Assembly: GCA_944386135.1 (NCBI GenBank)
Contig: CALWZW010000011.1
Coordinates: forward strand, 1 to 40,856
DNA length: 40,856 nucleotides
Source: an uncultured Clostridia bacterium
Lineage (GTDB): Bacteria > Bacillota > Clostridia > TANB77 > CAG-508
Reading direction: 5' to 3'
The translations under genes and the position numbers were made by a program. The stretch's first letter is position 1; each line of letters starts with the position of its first letter. Below, piece by piece: positions 1-7,466 of this stretch. The notes under the pieces were generated by a model, which made no database searches, had not been told where the DNA came from, and saw only the letters and a list, made by a program, of their open reading frames with translations.

Positions 1-269
1 ATAATACTATGTACTAATTGCTCTATTTGCTCTTTATATTGCTGGTATTTATAGTCATCTACTGCTTCTTCTGTTCCGACTATTATCCCTTCATCTCCTG
101 TGATTTGACTTACTGCGACTCCTACGAGTATGACAAGTAATATTACTGTAACTAGCAATGCAATTAATGTAATTCCTTGCTCTTCTTTGATTTTGATATT
201 TGTACCTTGTTTTGGGGTATAATTAATAAGCCCTAAAATCAAGGCATTTTTGTTTGGTTTAACTTTCAT
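1..269 (-). CDS. pilin-like protein with prepilin N-terminus (partial)
   Basis: The gene starts at 269 behind an AGGAGGAAAGG ribosome site and runs off the left edge after 89 codons. After a long, basic, 31-residue leader ending in EEQG comes ITLIALLVTVILLVILVGVA, the hydrophobic helix of a type IV prepilin or pseudopilin; a prepilin peptidase would cut after the Gly. The usual Glu at mature position 5 is Ala, which to my knowledge is common in this clostridial family. Such proteins are exported and anchored through the helix, and often carry large C-terminal domains. The C-terminal part, and so the function, is not visible. The protein at the right edge (39210-40856) could belong to the same class, but its own N-terminus is also outside the window. 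Confidence 0.8.
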   Translation of the reverse strand, partial: MKVKPNKNALILGLINYTPKQGTNIKIKEEQGITLIALLVTVILLVILVGVAVSQITGDEGIIVGTEEAVDDYKYQQYKEQIEQLVHSI

Positions 270-310
270 TTTGGTTTTTCCTTTCCTCCTTCGTTTGGTT
301 TTTGTTTTTT

Positions 311-424
311 CGAAATCTGCCAATGGGGACGGTTCTAAATGGCAGGTTTTGATTAAAACTAAAATTTAATAAATTTATTTTTCGAAAACCTGCCATTTAG
401 AACCGTCCCCATTGGCAGATTTCG
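311..424. repeat. perfect 40-bp inverted repeat, GGGACGGTTCTAAATG family, copy 1
   Basis: Positions 311-350 and 385-424 are exact reverse complements, separated by a 34-nt AT-rich spacer. Each arm is itself a small hairpin: CTGCCA and TGGCAG flank the core GGGGACGGTTCTAA. The core GGGACGGTTCTAAATG recurs at 3586-3683 with different flanks. The element lies upstream of the pilin gene and downstream of nothing on either strand, so it is not a terminator. It resembles REP-like palindromes mobilised by IS200/RAYT-type transposases, but no transposase is present here. Confidence 0.85.
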
Positions 425-513
425 TTATTAACTTTGTATAGTTTTTATCACTCTAGTGAAGAATAAATATAAATTGATGAAATTAGCGCCTGCATGGTCG
501 CTTTATTCTCCCC

Positions 514-585
514 TTACGGTTAGAAACCAAATGGCTAAAAGTCAAAACCAAATAAAACCAAACCACTTAGGTTTCCAACCGTAAA
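514..585. repeat. imperfect inverted repeat with AAACCAAA repeats in the loop
   Basis: TTACGGTTAGAAACC (514-528) pairs with GGTTTCCAACCGTAA (570-584) with one mismatch. The pairing extends outward through TTCTC/GAGAA with an indel. The loop contains several AAACCAAA-like direct repeats. No gene is visible between 270 and 717 apart from these palindromes and the downstream promoter. Function unknown. Confidence 0.6.
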
Positions 586-649
586 GAGAAAATATCCTAT
601 ATATTTTTATTCTATAAGTCGACAATATTTTATCGTCGTAAATTAATAA

Positions 650-700
650 TACCCCATACAGAGTATTTTGTCAACCCCATATGGAGTATTTTTGTATAAT
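650..700 (+). promoter_or_regulatory. promoter and tandem operator of the XRE regulator
   Basis: CCCCATACAGAGTATTTT (from 652) and CCCCATATGGAGTATTTT (from 675) are repeats exactly 23 bp apart; each is a partial dyad around CATATG. A -10 box TATAAT lies at 695-700 and a TTGTCA at 668-673. The 21-bp spacing between them is longer than ideal. The second repeat sits between the boxes. Two near-identical dyads over the promoter of a small XRE repressor are typical of autoregulation (inference). Confidence 0.6.
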
Positions 701-717
701 GAATTTGAGGTGATAAT

Positions 718-954
718 ATGCAAACAAGACTTAGAGAATTAAGAGAAGACAATGATTTGACTCAAGAAGAATGTGCAAAAATTGCATTCATTGCTAAAAA
801 TTCCTATATTAGATATGAAAGAGGAGAAAGAATCCCTCCTTTAGATACAATAGCTTTATTTGCAAAATTTTATAAGACATCAATAGACTATATTTCTTAT
901 TTAACTGATGAAAAAAAACCTTATCCAAAGAAAAGCAAAATAGCAGCCTTGTAA
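718..954 (+). CDS. XRE-family helix-turn-helix transcriptional regulator
   Basis: A 78-residue protein that is almost only a Cro/CI-type HTH domain. TRLRELREDNDLTQEECAKI forms helices 1-2, and NSYIRYERGERIPPLDTIAL contains the recognition helix and the usual E-x-G-x-x-x-P turn; a short Lys-rich tail follows. The start at 718 has a GAGGTG ribosome site 6 nt upstream. The gene is monocistronic, opposite to htrA, and ends in a shared bidirectional terminator. The upstream tandem repeats suggest it represses itself. Its other targets are unknown. No phage or conjugative genes are adjacent, so it may be a stand-alone regulator or the remnant of a mobile element. Confidence 0.9.
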   Translation: MQTRLRELREDNDLTQEECAKIAFIAKNSYIRYERGERIPPLDTIALFAKFYKTSIDYISYLTDEKKPYPKKSKIAAL

Positions 955-992
955 TAATCAGAACTATTATATGATATAAAGATAATATACAT

Positions 993-1031
993 ATGAAAAA
1001 TGCCTAAGCAATTTGCTTAAGCATTTTTCAT
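993..1031. terminator. bidirectional terminator between the XRE gene and htrA
   Basis: ATGAAAAATGCCTAAGCAA pairs with TTGCTTAAGCATTTTTCAT with one G-T pair. A T-rich tract follows on the plus strand (TATTTTTTAC). It lies between converging genes and can serve both. Confidence 0.8.
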
Positions 1032-1041
1032 ATTTTTTACA

Positions 1042-2258
1042 TTATGGTTCTTCGCGGAATGTTAATTCTAGGTCCTTATATTCTCCATTTCTGTAAATTT
1101 TTAAAGTTACTGTATCTCCTATATTATGTTCATTCTTTATCTCTGTAATTTCGTCAACAGTTTTTACAGACTTTCCGTCAAATTCTGTAATGACATCTCC
1201 TGCTTTTATTCCAGCTATTTGTGCTACTGAAAAGTCTTCCACTGATTGAACATATACTCCTTCTACCAAGTTGTATTGTTTAGCCAACGTTTCATCAATT
1301 GTTCTTCCTGTGATACCAACATATGGTCTTAAAACTTTGTTGTGTTCAATTAATTGACTTGTTACATCTACTGTGTCATTTATTGGTATAGCAAATCCTA
1401 TTCCTTCAACGCCATCTCCTGAAAGTTTTAAAGTATTTATTCCTATTACTTGCCCTTGACTATTAACTAATGCACCACCACTATTTCCTGAATTTATTGC
1501 AGCATCTGTTTGAATAACATTATATGTTGCATTATCTGACGTTGTTATTTCTCTATTTACTGCACTTATTATTCCACATGTTACACTTGTAGATAAACCT
1601 AATGGATTTCCTATTGCCATTGCAAATTCACCTACTTGTACACTATCAGAATCGCCAAATTCTGCAGCAGTAAGACCTGTTTTATCTATTTTTATTACTG
1701 CTAAATCCGTTTCATCATCTGTTCCAACAATTTCAGCATCATATAGGTTATCATCATTATATAGTTTTACTTTTATTGATGTAGCACTTGAAACCTGATA
1801 ATAACTATTTGAACTTGTTGTCGAACTTGTATTTACAACATGATTGTTTGTTAGTATATACCCATCTTCTGATATTATTATTCCAGATCCTGATGCGCTT
1901 GCTGTTGAATTTCCAAAAATTGAATTTACATTATATTCAATTTGTATACCTACAATTGAAGGTAATACTTTAGCTGCAACTCCTATTGCTGTGTCTGAGT
2001 ATTCTGTTAAAGATATTGCTGTTGCATTAACTTGGCTAGAACTTGTTTGTGTACTTTGCGTTGATACACTTTTAGTTTCTGTTAATTTTGTTCTAATTTC
2101 TGGAATTCCGGAAACAGGCTCCAACAACTAAGCTTGCTCCTACTACTCCTGATATAAATGGAACAAATACACCTTTTGTAAATCCGACTTTTCTTCTTAA
2201 TGGTGGGATTACTTACGCTCTTAAATGTATTATTACTATTATTTTCATTTTCCTCCAT
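1042..2258 (-). CDS. htrA: HtrA/DegP-type serine protease with PDZ domain, interrupted by two CGGA sites
   Basis: Membrane-anchored quality-control protease acting on the outer face of the membrane. The start at 2258 has an AAAGGGTG ribosome site. The frame breaks at two in-frame CGG-A sites (2183-2186, 2107-2110). Reading each CGGA as Gly (G25, G50) gives a continuous 404-residue protein: basic N-terminus, one membrane helix (about 28-50), a Ser/Thr-rich linker, a trypsin-like domain with the triad H139 (ILTNNHVVN), D174 (DDETDLAVIK) and S259 (INSGNSGGAL), and one C-terminal PDZ domain. Without the shifts the anchor and protease lie in different frames; the remaining 361-codon frame would need a TTG start and would lack the membrane anchor. 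Regulation could be through the direct repeats at 2324-2341. The alternative is a degraded anchor or sequence error. Confidence 0.9.
2107..2110 (-). other. CGGA +1 site 2 of htrA
   Basis: Minus-strand frame reads TGT TTC CGG A. Skipping one C gives TTC GGA ATT (Phe-Gly50-Ile) and joins the membrane helix to the protease frame. Confidence 0.75.
2183..2186 (-). other. CGGA +1 site 1 of htrA
   Basis: Minus-strand frame reads AAA AGT CGG A. Skipping one C gives AGT GGA TTT (Ser-Gly25-Phe) and opens the membrane-helix frame FTKGVFVPFISGVVGAS. Confidence 0.75.
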
Positions 2259-2304
2259 CTTTATATCACCCTTTCTTATAATACAAATCTGTTTAATCTA
2301 ATTT

Positions 2305-2341
2305 ATTATATATTACAATATCTTTGTGAACTAATTGTGAA
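2305..2341 (-). promoter_or_regulatory. possible activator-dependent htrA promoter
   Basis: On the minus strand, TTCACAA occurs twice exactly 11 nt apart (2335-2341 and 2324-2330), followed by TATAAT at 2310-2305. The -35 region is poor (TAGTTC) and overlaps the repeats. An 11-nt direct repeat fits OmpR-type response regulators, as with CssR control of htrA in Bacillus; this is inference. Confidence 0.4.
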
Positions 2342-2365
2342 AAAACTGTATTATATACATGATTT

Positions 2366-2398
2366 TACCCTAAGTTATATTTTTTTAAACTTAGGGTA
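2366..2398 (-). terminator. hairpin downstream of cdaA
   Basis: TACCCTAAGTT and AACTTAGGGTA form a perfect 11-bp stem just after the cdaA stop. The U tract on the minus strand is weak, so termination is probable but not certain. Confidence 0.55.
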
Positions 2399-2406
2399 AT
2401 TATATA

Positions 2407-3312
2407 TTATCTATCTTTTTTATTTTCTTCTTTTACTTTCTCTTTAAAAGATTCTAACTTTTCTTTTGTATCTACATTTCTCTTTATTATTAGATTTTTT
2501 ATTAATATCTTTTTTAGTGTTTCTTCCTTTACATCCGCAATTAATACTCCGTCTTTTGCAATAGAAACCTTACCAGTTTCTTCTGATACAACTACCGCTA
2601 TTGCATCTGATTCCTTTGATATTCCTATTGCTGCTCTATGTCTTGTTCCAAGTTCTCTCGCTATATCTTTATCTCCAGCAAGTGGAAGCATGCAAGCTGC
2701 TGCTTTTATTCTTCCACCGCTTATTACTACTGCACCGTCATGTAGTGGTGTGTTTGGAATGAATATATTGACTAATAATTGAGGCGAAATTTCTGAATCT
2801 ATTGCAATTCCTGTTGCAATTATATCTTTAATTTCAATATCTCTTTCTAAAACTATAAGCGCTCCTGTTTTTGATTTTGATAATTCAAATGCTGCTATTG
2901 CAACTTTGTATATTTCCTCTTTTGTTTTTGTTTCTATATCTTTGTCTAATCCAAAAAATCTAGTTAACTTATTGCTCCCAAGTTCTTCTAATGACCTTCT
3001 AAGCTCTGGTTGAAATAGCACAACCAATACTACTCCATATGTCATAAATGATGTTAATATATAGTTTAGAATATTTAGTTGTAATATAGAGCTCAATGCC
3101 ATTGCAACTATTATTAGTACTATTCCTCTTAATAATTGGCCTGCTCTTGAGTCTTTTACTATTTTATATAATTTTGTAAATAATAGTACAACAAGTCCAA
3201 TATCTATAATTAATGTTAATAATTTTAATGGATTTGTATATAAGTCTTGTGCATAATTTAAAATTATATTTCCTAGATTATTTGATATTCCATTCACAAA
3301 ATTAGCAGTCAT
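2407..3312 (-). CDS. cdaA: diadenylate cyclase CdaA
   Basis: Makes c-di-AMP from two ATP at the membrane; the second messenger controls potassium and osmolyte balance and cell-wall homeostasis in Firmicutes. The 301-residue protein has the CdaA layout: three N-terminal membrane helices (about 31-100), then the DAC domain with the DGA motif (DGAVVISGG, 192-200) and RHR motif (GTRHRAAIG, 222-230). Length is slightly above the usual ~270, with a charged Lys/Glu tail. The start has an AAGGA ribosome site. The usual partners ybbR and glmM are not next to it; instead a small membrane-protein gene lies just upstream, probably cotranscribed. Confidence 0.95.
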   Translation of the reverse strand: MTANFVNGISNNLGNIILNYAQDLYTNPLKLLTLIIDIGLVVLLFTKLYKIVKDSRAGQLLRGIVLIIVAMALSSILQLNILNYILTSFMTYGVVLVVLFQPELRRSLEELGSNKLTRFFGLDKDIETKTKEEIYKVAIAAFELSKSKTGALIVLERDIEIKDIIATGIAIDSEISPQLLVNIFIPNTPLHDGAVVISGGRIKAAACMLPLAGDKDIARELGTRHRAAIGISKESDAIAVVVSEETGKVSIAKDGVLIADVKEETLKKILIKNLIIKRNVDTKEKLESFKEKVKEENKKDR

Positions 3313-3350
3313 ATTTTTTCCTTCCCTATGTAAAAATTATTATTCAACTA

Positions 3351-3506
3351 TTATAAGTTTGAATAATATATAACATTATATATCAAAGAAGCTGCAACTG
3401 ATAATAGTAATGCAACAACCATTATTATTACAATTATACCTCTTATGAATTTCTTTTTATCTCTTGGCTTTTTTTCTTTATTATCTTTATTTATTTTTTT
3501 ATCCAT
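3351..3506 (-). CDS. small single-pass membrane protein, 51 residues
   Basis: An open frame with a strong GGAGG site 6 nt before ATG at 3506. It has a highly charged N-terminus (MDKKINKDNKEKK, ...PRDKKKF) followed by one hydrophobic helix (IRGIIVIIMVVALLLSVAAS) and a short Tyr-rich tail. It lies 38 nt upstream of cdaA on the same strand, so coexpression is likely. I do not recognise the family; it resembles the small basic one-helix proteins often found beside housekeeping genes in Clostridia. A role in tuning CdaA, as CdaR has elsewhere, is only a guess. Confidence 0.65.
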   Translation of the reverse strand: MDKKINKDNKEKKPRDKKKFIRGIIVIIMVVALLLSVAASLIYNVIYYSNL

Positions 3507-3585
3507 CGTTTTCCTCCTAATTCAGTACTTATATTATATTTTTATATCATAAATTATAGCAAAATTCAATATGATTTTAGAAAAT

Positions 3586-3683
3586 TTGGTCGTTTGGGAC
3601 GGTTCTAAATGACCGAAAAGTAAAAAACATATAAATTTTACTAAAATATTTTTCGGTCATTTAGAACCGTCCCAAACGACCAA
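3586..3683. repeat. perfect 34-bp inverted repeat, GGGACGGTTCTAAATG family, copy 2
   Basis: Positions 3586-3619 and 3650-3683 are exact reverse complements around a 30-nt AT-rich spacer. The core GGGACGGTTCTAAATG is shared with copy 1 at 311-424, but the flanks differ: here GGTCGTTT and AAATGACC pair within each arm (one G-T pair), where copy 1 has CTGCCA/TGGCAG. It sits between the rplQ terminator and the small membrane-protein promoter. Confidence 0.85.
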
Positions 3684-3689
3684 AAAGCA

Positions 3690-3723
3690 AAAAAATAAAA
3701 ACCCACATTCTACAGAATTGGGC
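3690..3723 (-). terminator. terminator of the ribosomal supercluster after rplQ
   Basis: On the minus strand CCCAATTCT and AGAATGTGGG pair around a short loop (3702-3722), followed by TTTTTATTTTTTTG. A classic Rho-independent terminator 18 nt after the rplQ stop. Confidence 0.85.
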
Positions 3724-3740
3724 TTTTATAATATTAAATT

Positions 3741-4265
3741 TTATAATAACTCAAGTATTACTATTTCTGCTGAATCTCCTCTTCTTTTACCAAGTTTAAT
3801 GATTCTTGTATAACCACCAACTCTTGATTCATATTTTGGAGCTATTTCATTAAATAGTTTTGCAGGTAAATCTATATTTTTACCGTTGTTATCTTTTACT
3901 TTATTTAATTTTGTCATTATTTTTCTTCTTGCATTTAATCTTGATGGATTATCTTTTTGTCTTTTTTCTGTTACTTCTTCTTTAACAACTTTTACATATT
4001 CTTTACCGTTCTTGCTTTTTGCAACTTCAGTAACTTTATTTCCTTTGCTATCTAACTTAGCACGAACTACTTTTACTTCAACTTCTTCAAAGTTGTCTTT
4101 TTCTTTTATTGCAAGTGATATTATACTATCTGCAATGGCTTTTACTTCTTTAGCTCTAGCTTCTGTTGTTTTTATTTTTCCATTTAATAGTAAATCTGTT
4201 GTTTGTGTTCTAAGCATAGCTAATCTTTGAGATGTTGTTTTACCTAATTTTCTATTTCTAGCCAC
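3741..4265 (-). CDS. rplQ: 50S ribosomal protein L17 with an internal insertion
   Basis: L17 binds 23S rRNA near the exit tunnel. The N-terminus ([25 protein letters not shown]) and C-terminus ([19 protein letters not shown]) match the family closely. At 174 residues it is about 55 longer than the usual 112-125. The extra segment, about residues 57-112, is rich in Lys, Glu and Val ([20 protein letters not shown]) and sits before [15 protein letters not shown]. It is in frame and compositionally ordinary, so it is a lineage insertion rather than an error. Last gene of the cluster, with a terminator directly after it. Confidence 0.95.
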   Translation of the reverse strand: MARNRKLGKTTSQRLAMLRTQTTDLLLNGKIKTTEARAKEVKAIADSIISLAIKEKDNFEEVEVKVVRAKLDSKGNKVTEVAKSKNGKEYVKVVKEEVTEKRQKDNPSRLNARRKIMTKLNKVKDNNGKNIDLPAKLFNEIAPKYESRVGGYTRIIKLGKRRGDSAEIVILELL

Positions 4266-4353
4266 TTTATTATCCTCCTTACTTTATTTGCATTCTTAAT
4301 TTGGAAAAGAAACGAGCAATATCATAAATGCAAAATTTATTTTCCATTTTTAG

Positions 4354-4473
4354 TTTGAAAGAGAATTAGTATATTGCTAGGCGTTTCAAATCAAAAGAGC
4401 GGAGGTGTGCTCGTGCACATTGAGCATTTTTTGTATTTGAAACAACGACGCAAGATGCTTATTATCTTTCGAA
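4354..4473. repeat. nested palindromic element, copy A (rplQ-rpoA)
   Basis: A 120-nt imperfect palindrome. Outer arms TTTGAAAGAGAATTAGTAT and TTATTATCTTTCGAA pair; the internal motifs are TTGCTAGG (4375-4382) and CGACGCAAGATGC (4446-4458). Inner arms are GTTTCAAATCAAAA and TTTGTATTTGAAAC. The apical stem is GTGC/GCAC. It ends at the base before the rpoA stop codon. Closest relative is copy B. Confidence 0.8.
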
Positions 4474-5418
4474 CTATTCTTCTTTAGCGAAGTCAAGTCC
4501 TAATGAATGTAATTTATTTGTAACTTCATCTAATGACTTTTTACCTAAATTTCTTACTTTCATCATGTCAGCTTCTGTTTTATTTGCTAAATCTTGTACA
4601 GTAGAAATTCCTGCTCTCTTTAAACAATTAAAGCTTCTTACTGTTAATTCTAGATCTTCTATTGACATTTCTAGAACTCTAGCAGTCTTAGATTCCTCTT
4701 TTTCTACCATTATTTGAGTATTTTTAGCAGCTTCTGATAAGTCAATAAATAAAGCTAAGTGTTCTGTTATAACTTTAGCAGCTAAGCTTATTGCTTCATA
4801 AGCTTTTAAGCTTCCGTCAGTCCATACTTCTATTATTAATTTATCAAAATCAACCATTTGACCAACTCTTGTATTTTCTACTTGGTAGTTTACTTTTTTT
4901 ACTGGAGTAAATATTGAATCTATTGGTAGTACAGATATGTCCTGATTTTCTTTTTTATTTTTAGCAGCTGTATTATATCCTCTACCTTTTTCAACTGTCA
5001 TTTCCATTACAAGATGTCCCCCCTCAGAAACTGTTGCTATATGTAAGTCTGGATTTAATACTTCTATTGTTCCGTCAGTTATAATGTCTCCTGCTGTAAC
5101 TTCTCCTTCACCTTTGAAGTCAATCTTGATAATTTTCTCTTCATTATCATGTGATTTGAATCTAACGCCTTTTAAATTTACGATTATTTCAGAAACATCC
5201 TCTACTACATTTGGCACTGTTGAAAATTCATGAACCACACCATCAATTTTTATACTTGTTATTGCACATCCTGGAAGTGATGAAAGTAAAATTCTTCTTA
5301 ATGAATTTCCTATTGTTACACCATATCCACGTTCTAATGGTTCACATACAAATTTAGCATAGTTATTTTGTTCATCCATATTTGTACATTCAATATTTGG
5401 CTTTTCGAATTCTATCAT
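4474..5418 (-). CDS. rpoA: RNA polymerase alpha subunit
   Basis: Scaffold for core RNA polymerase assembly; the C-terminal domain contacts UP elements and activators. The 314 residues cover the N-terminal dimerisation domain (about 1-230, with the family motif [20 protein letters not shown]) and the C-terminal domain (about 250-314, with [20 protein letters not shown] and [12 protein letters not shown]). Length is normal. It follows rpsD by 25 nt and precedes rplQ, the conserved alpha-operon order. A nested palindrome separates it from rplQ. Confidence 0.98.
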   Translation of the reverse strand: MIEFEKPNIECTNMDEQNNYAKFVCEPLERGYGVTIGNSLRRILLSSLPGCAITSIKIDGVVHEFSTVPNVVEDVSEIIVNLKGVRFKSHDNEEKIIKIDFKGEGEVTAGDIITDGTIEVLNPDLHIATVSEGGHLVMEMTVEKGRGYNTAAKNKKENQDISVLPIDSIFTPVKKVNYQVENTRVGQMVDFDKLIIEVWTDGSLKAYEAISLAAKVITEHLALFIDLSEAAKNTQIMVEKEESKTARVLEMSIEDLELTVRSFNCLKRAGISTVQDLANKTEADMMKVRNLGKKSLDEVTNKLHSLGLDFAKEE

Positions 5419-5443
5419 TTTTACCTCCTAAATTTTTAAACTA

Positions 5444-6070
5444 CTATTTAGAGTATAGCTCTACTATTAAATGCTCTTCTACTGGAATATCTACATCTTC
5501 TCTAGATGCTAACCTTATTACTTTGCCACTTAATTCATTGGCATTTTTTTCTAACCATGCTGGAACAGGTCTTGATGCATTTACTTCTACATTTTCTTTA
5601 ACAATTGCCTTATCTTTTTTAGTTTCTCTAACTTTGATTACATCTCCTGCTTTAACTAGGTAAGATGGTACGCTAACTTTTTTACCATTAACTTCAAATA
5701 ATCCATGGTTTACAAGTTGTCTTGCTTGTGGTCTTGAAGAACCATATCCTAATCTGTATACAACATTATCTAATCTGCTTTCTAGTATTTGAAGTAAGTT
5801 TTCACCTGTTACTCCCTTTTTATTTGCAGCCATTTCAAAATATTTTCTGAATTGGTCTTCTCTTACTCCATAAAAAGCTTTAGTTTTTTGTTTTTCTCTT
5901 AATTGGATACCATATTCTGAAAGTTTTGCTTTCTTTTGTCCATGCTCTCCTGGAGCATAATTTCTTCTTGAAATTGCGCATTTGTCTGTATAACATCTTG
6001 CACCTTTTAAGAATAATTTTTGTCCCTCTCTACGGCATATACGACATTGTTCGTCTTTATATCTTGACAT
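5444..6070 (-). CDS. rpsD: 30S ribosomal protein S4
   Basis: Primary 16S rRNA binder that starts 30S assembly of the body domain. I chose the ATG at 6070 (208 residues, MSRYKDEQ), because it has a GAGGTG site and matches the family start; an upstream ATG at 6133 would overlap rpsK. It has the zinc-type N-terminus (CRIC...ARCYTDKC, four Cys), then the S4 RNA-binding domain ([20 protein letters not shown]). In several bacteria S4 represses the alpha operon; I could not identify its operator here. Confidence 0.96.
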   Translation of the reverse strand: MSRYKDEQCRICRREGQKLFLKGARCYTDKCAISRRNYAPGEHGQKKAKLSEYGIQLREKQKTKAFYGVREDQFRKYFEMAANKKGVTGENLLQILESRLDNVVYRLGYGSSRPQARQLVNHGLFEVNGKKVSVPSYLVKAGDVIKVRETKKDKAIVKENVEVNASRPVPAWLEKNANELSGKVIRLASREDVDIPVEEHLIVELYSK

Positions 6071-6102
6071 GTATTTTTTACACCTCTTTCTTTCTCTATA
6101 TT

Positions 6103-6498
6103 CTATACTCTTCTTCTTTTTGGTGGTCTGCAACCATTATGTGGTATTGGTGTTACGTCTTTTATTGCACTAATCTCTAACCCTGCTGTTTGTAAAGCTC
6201 TTATTGCAGCTTCACGACCAGAACCTGGTCCTTTTACAAATACTTCTACAGTTTTTAATCCATGTTCCATTGCAGCTTTTGCAGCTGTTTCTGCAGCTTG
6301 ACCTGCAGCAAATGGTGTACTTTTTCTTGAACCTTTGAATCCAAGTTCTCCTGCACTTGCCCAAGAAATAACATTTCCTTGCATATCTGTAACTGAAACT
6401 ATTGTATTGTTAAAACTAGAATGAATATGAGCAGAACCTTTATCAATGTTCTTTCTATTTCTTCTAGGTGTTTTTCTTGTTACATTTTTATTAGCCAT
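6103..6498 (-). CDS. rpsK: 30S ribosomal protein S11
   Basis: Platform protein of the 30S subunit. The 131 residues carry the family signatures [20 protein letters not shown] and [19 protein letters not shown], ending in the basic PPKRRRV tail. A GGAGG-like site precedes the start. Between rpsM and rpsD as usual. Confidence 0.97.
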   Translation of the reverse strand: MANKNVTRKTPRRNRKNIDKGSAHIHSSFNNTIVSVTDMQGNVISWASAGELGFKGSRKSTPFAAGQAAETAAKAAMEHGLKTVEVFVKGPGSGREAAIRALQTAGLEISAIKDVTPIPHNGCRPPKRRRV

Positions 6499-6515
6499 TT
6501 GGTATTATACCTCCC

Positions 6516-6887
6516 TTATTTCTTCTTACTTTTACTTACTAATTTTCTAGGACCTTTTCTTGTACGTGCATTAGTTTTTGTTCTTTGTCCTCTAACTGGT
6601 AAGCTCTTTCTATGTCTTAATCCTCTATAACAACCGATTTCTGTTAGTCTCTTGATATTAAGAGCAACTTCTCTTCTTAAATCACCTTCAACTTTATAAC
6701 TTCCATCAATTATTTTTCTTATGCTGTTTACTTCATCGTCTGTCAAATCTTTTACTCTAGTGTCTGGGTTTACTCCAGCTTCTTTAAGAATTTTATTAGA
6801 ACTTGCTACACCTATTCCATAAATATATGTAAGTCCTATTTCTACTCTTTTTTCTCTAGGTAAATCAACTCCTGCTATACGAGCCAT
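6516..6887 (-). CDS. rpsM: 30S ribosomal protein S13
   Basis: Head protein contacting tRNA and L5 across the subunit bridge. Start taken at 6887 ([19 protein letters not shown]), which has GGAGGTG 9 nt upstream; the ATG at 6905 lies in that ribosome site. The 123 residues include the helix-two-turn-helix region and the [20 protein letters not shown] tail. Order rpmJ-rpsM-rpsK is standard. Confidence 0.97.
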   Translation of the reverse strand: MARIAGVDLPREKRVEIGLTYIYGIGVASSNKILKEAGVNPDTRVKDLTDDEVNSIRKIIDGSYKVEGDLRREVALNIKRLTEIGCYRGLRHRKSLPVRGQRTKTNARTRKGPRKLVSKSKKK

Positions 6888-6931
6888 GTTTTTAAGCACC
6901 TCCATTTTAATTCTTTACAAAAATATATATA

Positions 6932-6990
6932 AACACAAATTTGATATATATCACTTTACTTGTGATATACAGCCGCATCGAATTTGTGCT
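6932..6990. repeat. nested hairpin between rpmJ and rpsM
   Basis: CACAAATTTGAT/ATCGAATTTGTG form an outer stem and ATATATCAC/GTGATATA an inner stem. No TTGCTAGG motif, so I do not place it in the larger element family. On the transcript it sits just after the rpmJ stop. Confidence 0.55.
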
Positions 6991-7008
6991 AATATCTAAA
7001 TTATTTAA

Positions 7009-7122
7009 TTAACCTTGTCTTTGTTTGTGTTTTGGATTTTCACAAATTACTCTGATAACACCTTTTCTTTTAATTACTTTGCACTTTTCGCACATTTTCT
7101 TAACTGATGGTCTTACTTTCAT
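7009..7122 (-). CDS. rpmJ: 50S ribosomal protein L36, zinc form
   Basis: A 37-residue protein, [14 protein letters not shown] at the start and [10 protein letters not shown] at the end. It carries the C-x2-C...C-x4-H zinc ligands of the canonical form. Start at 7122 with a GGGAGG site. Located between infA and rpsM, the conserved place. Confidence 0.96.
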   Translation of the reverse strand: MKVRPSVKKMCEKCKVIKRKGVIRVICENPKHKQRQG

Positions 7123-7174
7123 TGTTTAAACCTCCCTTTATATGTTGGTTATGTTTTACTTCTTGTAGATTGAA

Positions 7175-7393
7175 TTATTTTGCTCTCCAAGTGATTCTTC
7201 CACGATTTAAATCATAAGGTGAAAGTTCAAGTTTTACTTTATCACCTGGTAATATTTTTATATAGTTCATTCTAAGTTTTCCTGAAATGTGAGCTAATAC
7301 TTGATGCCCATTTTCAAGTTCAACTTTGAAAGTTGTATTAGGTAATGTTTCTATTACAGTTCCTTCTACTTCTATAACATCTTCTTTTGCCAA
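7175..7393 (-). CDS. infA: translation initiation factor IF-1
   Basis: A 72-residue single OB-fold protein that blocks the ribosomal A site during initiation. It begins [19 protein letters not shown] and includes [20 protein letters not shown], the conserved IF-1 core. A GAGGAGG site precedes it. It follows map and precedes rpmJ. Confidence 0.97.
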   Translation of the reverse strand: MAKEDVIEVEGTVIETLPNTTFKVELENGHQVLAHISGKLRMNYIKILPGDKVKLELSPYDLNRGRITWRAK

Positions 7394-7466
7394 TCTACTT
7401 TCCTCCTCTTATTTTTAATTAATTCAAGAATTTTCTTACAATTAACTAATGTATTATACCTCATTT

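Noticed and set aside
3741-4265. Intein in L17
   Set aside because: The insertion is only ~55 residues and lacks Cys/Ser splice junctions and HN motif.
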